DNA of 47,536 nucleotides from Gilliamella sp. Pra-s52. Its GTDB lineage: Bacteria; Pseudomonadota; Gammaproteobacteria; Enterobacterales; Orbaceae. Numbering within the stretch: position 1 is the first letter of the stretch; each line of letters starts with the position of its first letter. The notes under the pieces were generated by a model, which had not been told where the DNA came from, made no database searches, and was given only the letters and a program-made list of their open reading frames with translations. This document shows, piece after piece, positions 1-7,270 of this stretch. The stretch spans positions 1 to 47,536 of the forward strand of contig NZ_WTEY01000015.1 in the NCBI RefSeq assembly GCF_009795805.1. The letters run 5' to 3'. The position numbers were made by a program, and so were the translations under genes.

Positions 1-323
1 GTGGCTCTTATATCAAAATCAGCAGCGAAGGTATCGAACTGGGTACACAGGATAATATCTATCTTAAGTGTAATGTATTGCAGAAGATGGGGGGGGCAGA
101 TATGAATATTGATAATTTATCGTTACCCGACATTATTGGTGATTATGCCGTTAAATTTATATGTAAAGATAAATCAGGAAAAATCTACGCCAATGAACGT
201 TACATTGCTACACTCCCCAATGGCAAAAAGGTGCAAGGTCAAACCGATAAAAATGGATATACACAAGCATTTCATTCTGTGGATGAAAATGAAACCATCA
301 CACTGGAATTAATTAGTAGGTAA
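1..323 (+). CDS. vgrG: VgrG type VI secretion spike protein, C-terminal end (partial)
   Basis: This open frame enters from the left edge (first full codon at base 3) and ends in TAA at 321-323. The first residues read GSYIKISSEGIELGT, which matches the repetitive beta-helix end of VgrG proteins (DUF2345-type region, usually GGSYIKL..GIEIGT). VgrG trimers form the tip of the T6SS needle and carry effectors. The last 70 residues (about 40-107) contain DKSGKIYANERYIATLPNGK followed by GQTDKNGYTQ, the look of a small beta-sandwich adaptor as found after the VgrG spike for loading cargo. A TTG and an ATG inside the frame (78, 109) are internal codons, not starts. The next gene begins 8 bases downstream, so the cargo genes are probably in the same operon. 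The main body of the gene lies outside the window. Confidence 0.75.
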   Translation, partial: GSYIKISSEGIELGTQDNIYLKCNVLQKMGGADMNIDNLSLPDIIGDYAVKFICKDKSGKIYANERYIATLPNGKKVQGQTDKNGYTQAFHSVDENETITLELISR

Positions 324-331
324 GTTTAAAT

Positions 332-1336
332 ATGCCAAATGATAATGAAAATACACAAAGGTGCAACGTTTTTACAGCCCAAACGTGTAAACTTGAAAAT
401 GGCGAGGTAGCCATTAAAGAAGTCGTATTAAAAAATGTGCCAACGCCGTTATTTGTGTTATTTGCGTATGGGGGGGATGGCGCAGCAGACTTTGAAAAGG
501 CTGCTACTAATAAAAAAAAGCGATTAGAAAAAAAATACCCCGATGCCGAAATTCGAATCATAAAAGGTTTTGAGCATCCGCCCGAATTTAAAACAGAATG
601 GACTAAGTTATATAATGAACTCACAACGCCTAAAACAGCGTGTAAGTACGATTTATGGCAAGTTCATTATTTTGGACATGGTGGTGAAGAAGCGTTGAAT
701 TTTAGAGGTGAAGAAGGGAAAAACAAAATTTATTTTAATAAAAAAGATAATATGGAACGTTTACCTTGGCATCCTCATGAAGGGATTTTTGTATTACACT
801 CCTGTCGGGGGGCGGCTTATGAAGATACCCTTGATGTAACAAAAATAGAGAATCAAATTTGTCTAGCGAAAACTATCTCTGAACTACAAGAAACCCGTTG
901 TTTAGGGCAAGTGACTTATGGTAATTTTGCTACCAATATTACAAAGTTCAATGATATTTTGATTGGTGGAGGAATAGGGGGGATGCCTGATTCAAATAAA
1001 GATCTATCAGCTGAAGAAGAAGCAAAACAATATTGCTATCGCTCCAATCGGGTTTTCAACGCAATAGCCCAAATTCATTCTGATGGTGTGCTATGGGGAT
1101 ATGCTTTATTGACGGGAAAAACCAAAACTAAAGTGTTAAAATTAAAAAATAAATATGAAAATAATGACGATATTCAAAACTCAACGCTTCCAAAGCTATA
1201 CCCCATTTACCAAGAAATTGAAAAATTATCCTCTAAAAATCAAATTCTCCCTTGTCGGGTATTTAATAATGGCACGTTAGAACCACGTATTGTGGAAGTG
1301 GATGTTTTTAATCAAAATGATTTGGAGTATCTTTAA
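332..1336 (+). CDS. Putative T6SS cargo effector with caspase-like (clan CD) cysteine-peptidase dyad
   Basis: A 334-residue protein with no signal peptide and no obvious membrane segment. A hydrophobic strand runs into VHYFGHGG with His116. After 42 residues a second strand, GIFVLHSCRGA, holds Cys158. A strand ending in H-G and a second strand ending in a catalytic Cys are the hallmark of caspase/CHAT-type peptidases, and the spacing fits that fold. An earlier strand, PLFVLFAYGGDG (residues 39-50), could be the first beta strand of the fold. The gene follows vgrG by 8 bases and overlaps the next gene as TAATG, so an effector followed by its immunity protein is the natural reading. Delivery through VgrG and protease activity are inferences. 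I do not recognise a named family. An inactive scaffold or a peptidase acting on a self protein are alternatives. Confidence 0.6.
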   Translation: MPNDNENTQRCNVFTAQTCKLENGEVAIKEVVLKNVPTPLFVLFAYGGDGAADFEKAATNKKKRLEKKYPDAEIRIIKGFEHPPEFKTEWTKLYNELTTPKTACKYDLWQVHYFGHGGEEALNFRGEEGKNKIYFNKKDNMERLPWHPHEGIFVLHSCRGAAYEDTLDVTKIENQICLAKTISELQETRCLGQVTYGNFATNITKFNDILIGGGIGGMPDSNKDLSAEEEAKQYCYRSNRVFNAIAQIHSDGVLWGYALLTGKTKTKVLKLKNKYENNDDIQNSTLPKLYPIYQEIEKLSSKNQILPCRVFNNGTLEPRIVEVDVFNQNDLEYL

Positions 1337-2493
1337 TGCATCATCTTACCAAAACAACAAAATCAATCCTAAAGAAAATCACTATAGCTATTGGTTTTTG
1401 TTTGATTATTGGTATTGTGTATTTTTATTTTGATAATTCATTAAATTTAGATGATAACCTTGTTCAACCGGAAACTACAATTATGGACTATACAATTTAT
1501 ACTTCAACTATTCCTGAAAATGAATTATTACGCATAGACGAAGCTAAAGAACTATATGAATCCGCATTTGACGATGACGTATTTTTTGGGGTAGCTAATC
1601 CTGAAAAATTAGTAAAACTTATTAAACATGCTTGGCAATGGGATAAAAATGCGATGCCTTATTATTATGATCTGCTTCATTGGAAAGATTTGTATGATGG
1701 AGGGGGAAAAAAAGATGGTATCATGATGTCTTTTGACGAGTTTATGCGTAAATATCGCGATCAGTTAGTGGATAATGCCGGTAACCGACTAGTTGAACCT
1801 AAAGTGTTTAGAAGTATAAAAATGAGAGGTTATTTATGGAATAAATTTGCTGATTTAAAATATCCCTATTTTGCTTATCGTAAAAGTGGTCATTATGCGC
1901 CTTGTGGATTTGATGAAAAAGGAATAGCAAGACTATGCAAAGATGAACAATTAGAAAAAAGTATTGAATATCTCAATTATGCCATTGAAGGTGGCTACCA
2001 TTGCTACGAAGGTTTGATAGCCAGAATGTTATTTCAACAAGGGCGTCACTATAAAAATCAGCAATATAAACAACTGAATAAGTTAACTGAATACCGCAAA
2101 ACGTTAAAATCAGAAGATTTAAAACTGTCGATTGATTATGCGCAGTTAATGGCGGAGCATAGCTCGATTATTGGTATATTACGGGTTACTGAAGCCTATT
2201 TATATGGATTAGGCCGTGAGCATGATATTGTTAAAGCCTATGCGTGGTCGTTATTAAGTGATTATGCAAAACAAAAAATAGAAGAACTAGGTAACAATTT
2301 GGCTTGGCATGCTTATCAACTTCCCCCTGTTTGGGAATATAATAAGGAAATTCAAACACGTTTAGAAAAAGTCCTTAATTCAGCACAACAACAAGCGGCA
2401 CGAAGCTATTTAACTGAGTTAAAAAATAAGATTGTTGTTTGGGATTACAATGAATGGCGAGATCAAATTGATGATTTTCATCCTAATCCTTAA
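1336..2493 (+). CDS. Membrane-anchored protein with Sel1-like repeat, candidate immunity protein
   Basis: A 385-residue protein whose start codon overlaps the stop of the upstream caspase-like gene by one base (TAATG), a strong sign of translational coupling. Residues about 11-31 are hydrophobic (ITIAIGFCLIIGIVYFYF) after a lysine-rich start, giving a single N-terminal anchor with the rest probably in the periplasm. The C-terminal half is helical. Residues about 281-312 contain AYLYGLGREHDIVKAYAWSLL, which fits one Sel1-like repeat (the G-x-G followed by KAYAW pattern). Sel1/TPR helical repeats mediate protein binding. Position and coupling suggest it neutralises the neighbouring effector, but this is inferred from gene order only. 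The periplasmic topology would mean the effector is met in the periplasm. Confidence 0.55.
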   Translation: MHHLTKTTKSILKKITIAIGFCLIIGIVYFYFDNSLNLDDNLVQPETTIMDYTIYTSTIPENELLRIDEAKELYESAFDDDVFFGVANPEKLVKLIKHAWQWDKNAMPYYYDLLHWKDLYDGGGKKDGIMMSFDEFMRKYRDQLVDNAGNRLVEPKVFRSIKMRGYLWNKFADLKYPYFAYRKSGHYAPCGFDEKGIARLCKDEQLEKSIEYLNYAIEGGYHCYEGLIARMLFQQGRHYKNQQYKQLNKLTEYRKTLKSEDLKLSIDYAQLMAEHSSIIGILRVTEAYLYGLGREHDIVKAYAWSLLSDYAKQKIEELGNNLAWHAYQLPPVWEYNKEIQTRLEKVLNSAQQQAARSYLTELKNKIVVWDYNEWRDQIDDFHPNP

Positions 2494-2507
2494 TCATTCC
2501 AAAACTA

Positions 2508-4004
2508 CAACATACTCGTTGTTTAGGGCAAGATGGCATCCTTGGTCAATATGAATGATACTAAGTTTTTGGCAGGGGACAACAAAGCAAAAGATGCACA
2601 AGATAACTTATGGTTAAAAGTTGATGTACTTGATGATAAAAACCGAAAAAGAAGTGGTTGGGTGTTAGTGAATGGCGAAGGCGCTAAAAGGGTATGTTGT
2701 TGGGATTGGTTTGATTTTACGCAGATAAAAGAGACGGGCACATTAAAAGACATCTACCTTGACGCAGACAAATCCCTAAAACGCAATAAAGACAACCATT
2801 CCTTATCAGGATATAAACCAACGATAAAAGAAACATTATCCATTCTTGATAAACAATACCTTGTTGAAGAACATAAATATACCAGTATAAAAGAAGCGAG
2901 TTTTCAAGGTATTGTGAATAAACCGATATTGTACTTGGCATTAAGTCGCTTATTAATCAATTATAAAAGCGAATGGTACAGTAACGTTGATGCAGAGGGC
3001 AAACTGCCGGAATGGGAAGAATTAAACAGCGAGATGACCGAAGATGCTAAAAATCTATTAGGTTATTTACAAACGGGTGATGAAGCAAAATTCTAGGCAT
3101 ATTTAAGTAGTGTCGGTAAAGCAAAGGACTCGCCTGAAGCGAAAGGGTTTGAAACATTAAGACGAGAAATAAGCCGTTTTCCTGCTGATTATAAAGAATC
3201 ACCCTCGAAAAAGCTGACTAAAGCGCAGTTTGAATTTTATGCCAAAATGGAAGCATTAGAAAAACAAGTAACAGCTTGGGAAAAGACCAAAGAGAAGATA
3301 AAAAAGATGTTGTGGTGGGATGATGTAGCTAAAGGCTTAGCCAAGTTAAAGCAACAAAACGACACGCAACCAGAAAATGGCGAGGCAACGAAGACCACAA
3401 CCACCGCAGCAGACACCACCCCACCTGCCACGCTTAGCGCTGATGGCAAGGCATGGTTTATCCATCCAGTAGCGATGATGGATTATTTTAATGAGAAAAT
3501 TAATCTTATAAGAAATTATACTCTAGAAAATGCAGAACTCGCTTTAAGGGCTATATACGAAAAGTATGGTAAGGATATGGCAATAATAATTGAAAGAATG
3601 TATCGTTCTGAAACTGCACATTTTAAATCTTTACAATATAAGAAGACAGGAACAGGAGGAATGGAGTCTTTTGGTTCACCTCCATATTATGGCTGGGATA
3701 GAGAGTTCTTTTTATTAAATCCAAATTATACTCCTATAGGAACTACACATTTATTTGAAAATGTTGGGTTGAGCAAGCAGGGAGGAAATGCTCAAATAAA
3801 AGATAGACCTAAAGAGTTTATAATTTTCCCTTCTGTGTTAGCTGCAATGGAGTATTTAGTTTTTTATATTAATAAATATAATGGTAATTATGCTCGTTGG
3901 CATTCAACCAACTCTGTTGTTCAAGAAGCCTATAAAAATATATTAAATAAAATTGTTCCAAGAATTGTTAATAAAATAGAGGAAGAAAATGCAAAAAAAA
4001 TTAA
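2508..4004 (+). pseudogene. Degraded T6SS effector with cell-wall-hydrolase-like domains
   Basis: One reading frame runs from 2533 to 3096, stops at an amber TAG (3094-3096) and continues in the same frame past 3247 with similar composition, so the two pieces are one gene. Upstream, coding-like residues LQHTRCLGQDGILGQYE (about 2508-2555) are in a different frame, so the 5' end is also broken. The first part includes LINYKSEWYSN (Glu in a SEW motif, lysozyme-like) and, after KKMLWWDDV, the segment WFIHPVAMMDYF. This order recalls peptidoglycan-targeting T6SS effectors. After about base 3480 the DNA becomes more AT-rich and encodes a distinct C-terminal domain with RSETAHF, GTGGMES, YYGW and GNYARW, possibly the muramidase/glucosaminidase toxin part. 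If the A8 run at 3993-4000 were A9, this gene would end at TAA 4002-4004. The function call rests on remembered motif resemblance. Confidence 0.5.
3978..3983 (+). promoter_or_regulatory. Ribosome binding site that marks the immunity gene start
   Basis: GAGGAAGAAAATG at about 3979-3991 places a purine-rich Shine-Dalgarno sequence (AGAGGA) five bases upstream of ATG 3989, inside the 3' end of the effector gene. This is the best evidence that a second gene starts here rather than the fused reading frame being natural. Confidence 0.55.
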
Positions 4005-4419
4005 AGTTACAATAATATTTGTTTTACAAATTTTGATAATTTTAAGCATAACATGTAATGTAAATGCCAAATCGATCGATTGTGTATCTGTTTTTGAAGA
4101 AATAATTAAAACTAGTGATTTTCTTCCAGAAGTAACATCAAGAGAAAAATTAACTATCGATTTATATGATATTTCAGTTAATGATGATTCAATTTTTTTC
4201 AAAGTCTATGACTCTGATACTGAAAAAAATAAAAATAGAGGAATGTTGGCTGTATTAGGTTGGGTGAAATACAACTATAAACAAAAAAGCATGGAAAATA
4301 TTACATATGATGAATTAAACCCAGTTAAAGTTATTTATAAAAAAGAGTTAGAAATAAAATTTAATGAATGTTTGGGTTTTCATAAAATAAATATAAAAGA
4401 TCTTGTCACTTCAGAATAA
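3989..4419 (+). pseudogene. Candidate periplasmic immunity protein, start out of frame by one base in A8 run
   Basis: The ATG at 3989 has a good ribosome binding site but, as written, reads only eight codons before TAA, because the run at 3993-4000 has eight A residues. With one more A it reads MQKKIKVTIIFVLQILIILS and continues to ...CNVNA-KS, a textbook signal peptide with an A-x-A-like cleavage site. About 117 residues of a small secreted protein follow, to the TAA at 4417-4419, with two Cys residues (in SIDCVS and NECLGF) that could form a disulphide. The same extra A would close the upstream effector at TAA 4002-4004. As written, the frame is instead fused to the effector. A periplasmic immunity protein fits an effector that attacks the cell wall. 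It may be a sequencing slip, a true mutation or a slippage-controlled gene; the protein itself is not recognised. Confidence 0.5.
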
Positions 4420-4456
4420 ATAATGGAATAAAGCATTTTTTAGCAGAGAATCAATA

Positions 4457-4606
4457 TGTAACTATCCCCTAAAATAGTACAACCCAAAAGTAGGAAATGC
4501 ACTACGATAAAAGTAAAAGAGAATTTGAATATGAAAAAGATGACAGAATACAAAATCGTATTGATATTAAAAGAAGCAGAAGCTAGCATTCCTGTTAAAG
4601 AGCTTT
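4457..4606 (+). mobile_element. IS3-family insertion sequence remnant (left end and start of orfA)
   Basis: The segment begins with a 25-base element end (TGTAACTATCCCCTAAAATA and five more bases). About 75 bases later it carries ATG at 4531 encoding MKKMTEYKIVLILKEAEASI then PVKEL, the typical start of an IS3-family OrfA (KK..T..QI..ILKEAEAGIPVKELCR). The frame is cut by TGA where the element would continue with Cys-Arg, and different sequence begins at about 4607. No orfB, no right end and no target duplication are visible, so this is a dead fragment. Confidence 0.65.
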
Positions 4607-4929
4607 GATGTATCGGATTAAAGCGGGTGATTTAGTGGGGCATATAGGTCATAACCAAAATAAAGGTATTACTAAAAAAACCGATAAAGATGGTAAGTAT
4701 ATTGATATAGACACTTTGCCAGAGGGTTCAAACGATAAAGAATTCTGCCCCCATTTACATGTTGAATGTTTCACCTGTGAAGACTTACCAAGTTATATTA
4801 CTCAAACACAAGCAGAAGCGAGTCCCCCCCTGAAGAAGACAAAACATTTCTTGGCATAGCGAAACAAGCAAAGCTACTGGAAAAAGAAGCAACATCAGAT
4901 ACGACAGTGGGAAAACCTTATGCAAAGAC
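4605..4929 (+). pseudogene. Displaced effector gene fragment with poly-C frameshift
   Basis: An 84-codon frame reads YRIKAGDLVGHIGHNQN, then CPHLHVECFTCEDLPSYIT and ends at TAG 4857-4859. The phrases AGD..G..G and HLHVE resemble metallopeptidase-like (M23/LysM-type) N-terminal modules of T6SS cell-wall effectors, and this piece would belong upstream of the effector fragment at 2508. At 4824-4830 there are seven C residues; with eight, the frame runs on as PPEEDKTFLGIAKQAKLLEK through to KPYAKT at about 4929, where an IS end begins. Both borders are IS-like, so the piece was carried or cut by transposition. There is no start codon with a ribosome binding site. It is most likely non-functional. 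Confidence 0.45.
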
Positions 4930-4954
4930 TGTAACTATCCCTTAAAATAGTACA
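4930..4954 (+). mobile_element. Solo IS end, direct copy of the one at 4457
   Basis: These 25 bases differ from 4457-4481 by one base (CCC-C versus CCC-T) and lie in the same orientation. A single element would have inverted ends, so two insertion/deletion events are implied. The sequence that follows (GCAAAAGCTGGCTTTTTTA) looks like a small hairpin with a T run. Confidence 0.6.
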
Positions 4955-4994
4955 GCAAAAGCTGGCTTTTTTATGGCGTTTTCGGAAAAATCGC

Positions 4995-5055
4995 CAAAAA
5001 AACTTAAATAAAATCAATGTCTTTACTGACCGATTTTTGACAAAAATCTTATTAA
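4995..5055 (+). repeat. Dispersed intergenic repeat, copy 1
   Basis: About 60 bases with the core ACTTAAATAAAATCAATG and later CTGACCGATTTTTGACA, matching copies at 13489 and 38291. It is the most diverged of the three (two extra A residues and several substitutions). It lies between the IS debris and the MATE exporter gene, in a stretch of about 300 bases with no gene. Confidence 0.6.
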
Positions 5056-5120
5056 TAAAAAACAAAAATAGATGGCATTTGTGTCTTTAAGTTTTGTTAC
5101 TTACACTTAATTTGATATTA

Positions 5121-5152
5121 ACATACGCAATAGCTAAACCTATTGCGTATGT
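5121..5152. terminator. Perfect 13-bp hairpin downstream of the MATE exporter gene
   Basis: ACATACGCAATAG pairs exactly with CTATTGCGTATGT across a 6-base loop, ten bases beyond the stop codon of the minus-strand exporter gene. There is no long T run, so it may stabilise the mRNA end or work with Rho. Confidence 0.6.
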
Positions 5153-5161
5153 TAGATGACT

Positions 5162-6487
5162 TTAAAACATAATATTATTTTGGGATTTTTTAATCCAGAT
5201 GACTAAAAAGAGTGTTCTCCCTGCGCTAAATAAAATATAAGAGAGCCATAACCCATGATTGCCCCAAATGGGTACAAATAGATATTGTGCAATGAACCAT
5301 AGCAATAGCGCTAAAATCATTGAGTCACGAATAGACGATGTATAGCTAATTCCCGAAAATACGCCATAATAAATAAGCCCGCCAGCAACCACAATAGGGA
5401 ATACAATAAGCCAGTATTGATATTCAGTACATAGGTTAATAATGTCGGTTTGATTAGTGAGCAACCGAATAATCATTGAATCAAATCCCAACCAAATCGC
5501 TATCAAAACAACAGGACAAATAAGGCATGATAGCAATGACCAACGTAGTGTTTGATTGTATAACGTGATGTCTTTTGTTCCTTTAGCTTTACCACTAAAA
5601 ACACTCGATGCATTGGCAAAACCATCAAATAAGTAAGCCATTAAATAGTGGATTTGAAATAAAACCGCATTAGCGGCTAATACTTCAGTATTAAAACAAG
5701 AGCCAATAGAGATAAAATGGTTGGTAACAATAAGTAAACAGATAGTTCGAATCATTAAATTGGTATTAACTAAAATTACCCCTTTTAAAGATTGCCAAGA
5801 TAATATGGCTTTGAAATCTGTTTTTTGCTCGGTTTTGGGTAGATAGGCATAAATAAACCAAATGCCCAATAGTGTACAGATGATTTGTGCACTAAGCGTA
5901 GCAAAAGCGACACCTTGAATATCAAAATGAAAACCCCAAACAAACGTGGCAGCCATAACAATGTTAAGTAAATTGATGAATACTTGCAAAAACAAAACCG
6001 CTTTTATTTTTGCCATGCCCATTAACCAACCCACTAAAACATAATTGATTAAAACAAAAGGTGCCCCCCAAATTAGAATAGTAAAATAGGTGTGGGCGTG
6101 GTGTTTTACTTCTTCATTTGGTTTTATAAGTTGCATGGCGGTATTAAATATTAGGCTTTGAAAAATAATAAAAACAATACCTAATAAAATGGCAATAAAA
6201 AGCGGACGAATAAGCGAGGATCTTAATAAAATAGGATCATCTAATGCTTGCGCTGAAAACCCTGTGGTGCTGACTCGTAAAAAGCCAAATAGCCAATAAA
6301 TAGTATTAAAAATCACGGTGCCCACAGCAATACCCGCAATAAAGGCAGGATTAGGTAAGTGACCAACTAAAGCAGTATCAACCACGCCAAGCAATGGCGT
6401 TGTGATTGTTGAAATAATAAAGGGGATAACTAGCGCAAGGTAGTCTTTAAAATGGTATTGTTTGTTTGAATTTGAAGATGGGGTCAT
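5162..6487 (-). CDS. MATE-family multidrug/metabolite exporter (DinF-like)
   Basis: A 441-residue, highly hydrophobic protein with about twelve predicted membrane helices. The first repeat has PLLGVVDTALVGHLPNPAFI, a MATE/DinF hallmark (P..G..DT..VGHL), followed by GFLRVSTTGFSAQA; the second half repeats the pattern with GFANASSVFSGKAKG. MATE proteins expel cations or organic compounds using Na+ or H+ gradients across the inner membrane. The start lies only three bases after the stop of nikE, so it is almost certainly transcribed with the nickel importer. That linkage suggests it exports something tied to metal uptake, such as a metallophore, but the substrate cannot be read from the sequence. 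Motif and length support the family strongly. Confidence 0.85.
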   Translation of the reverse strand: MTPSSNSNKQYHFKDYLALVIPFIISTITTPLLGVVDTALVGHLPNPAFIAGIAVGTVIFNTIYWLFGFLRVSTTGFSAQALDDPILLRSSLIRPLFIAILLGIVFIIFQSLIFNTAMQLIKPNEEVKHHAHTYFTILIWGAPFVLINYVLVGWLMGMAKIKAVLFLQVFINLLNIVMAATFVWGFHFDIQGVAFATLSAQIICTLLGIWFIYAYLPKTEQKTDFKAILSWQSLKGVILVNTNLMIRTICLLIVTNHFISIGSCFNTEVLAANAVLFQIHYLMAYLFDGFANASSVFSGKAKGTKDITLYNQTLRWSLLSCLICPVVLIAIWLGFDSMIIRLLTNQTDIINLCTEYQYWLIVFPIVVAGGLIYYGVFSGISYTSSIRDSMILALLLWFIAQYLFVPIWGNHGLWLSYILFSAGRTLFLVIWIKKSQNNIMF

Positions 6488-6490
6488 AAT

Positions 6491-7270
6491 CTAAAATCCT
6501 AAAATAGATTCAAGAAGTTGTTTAGAATAAGGGTGATTGATTTGGCTTAATTGAGAAATATTATCCACCTGCTCAACAATTTGTCCTTGATAAAAAAAGA
6601 TTACCTTATCGCACAAATAAGTGATGGTCGTTAAATCATGAGTGATAAAAATCGTGGTCAGGTTTAGCTGTTTTTGTAAATCGGCAAGTAAAGATAAAAT
6701 TTGAGTTTGTACTGATATATCTAACGAACTGACTGCTTCGTCAAATAGAATAAATTTAGGTGAGCAAGCAATCGCCCGTGCAATACAAATCCGTTGCAAT
6801 TGACCGCCACTCATTTCATGAGGAAAGCGGTGATAAAAAGAGTGATCTAACCCGACTTGTTCTAACAGTGCATCAATTCGTTTTTGACGTTCTTTGTTTG
6901 ATGTTTTTTCATAAATATCAATAGGTTCGGCAATAATTTCAGCGGTAGTAAAATAAGGGTTAACTGATGCATTATAGTCTTGAAATACGGCACTAATATC
7001 ACGCCGCATTGATGATTTTCGCCAAATGCGTTGAGATGTATCAAATCCATTAAAGTAAATGTTTCCACTATCTGGCTTTTCAAGCCCTAAAATCAGTTTA
7101 CCTAGGGTACTTTTACCACTGCCACTTTCCCCAATAATCCCCAAACACTGACCTTGATATAATGAAAACGAGACATCATTAATTACCGATATTTTTTTGC
7201 GACCAAGTAAGCCTTGATTGGGTTGTAAAAACGATTTTTTTACATGCTCAAGTTGTAATAACGGTGGCAT
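6491..7270 (-). CDS. nikE: Nickel/peptide ABC importer ATP-binding protein NikE
   Basis: A 259-residue ATPase with Walker A GESGSGKST (about residues 47-55), signature MSGGQLQR and Walker B FILFDEAVSSLD, then the switch His in ITHDLTT. This is the oligopeptide/nickel subclass (Dpp/Opp/Nik). It pairs with NikD to power import through NikB-NikC at the inner membrane. It follows nikD directly and precedes the MATE gene by three bases. Nickel is assigned from the neighbouring NikA proteins, not from this ATPase, which would look much the same in a dipeptide system. Confidence 0.8.
   Translation of the reverse strand: MPPLLQLEHVKKSFLQPNQGLLGRKKISVINDVSFSLYQGQCLGIIGESGSGKSTLGKLILGLEKPDSGNIYFNGFDTSQRIWRKSSMRRDISAVFQDYNASVNPYFTTAEIIAEPIDIYEKTSNKERQKRIDALLEQVGLDHSFYHRFPHEMSGGQLQRICIARAIACSPKFILFDEAVSSLDISVQTQILSLLADLQKQLNLTTIFITHDLTTITYLCDKVIFFYQGQIVEQVDNISQLSQINHPYSKQLLESILGF

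Noticed and set aside
4457-4954. A complete composite transposon
   Set aside because: The IS ends are direct, not inverted; no orfB, right end or target duplication is visible, so there is no mobile unit left.
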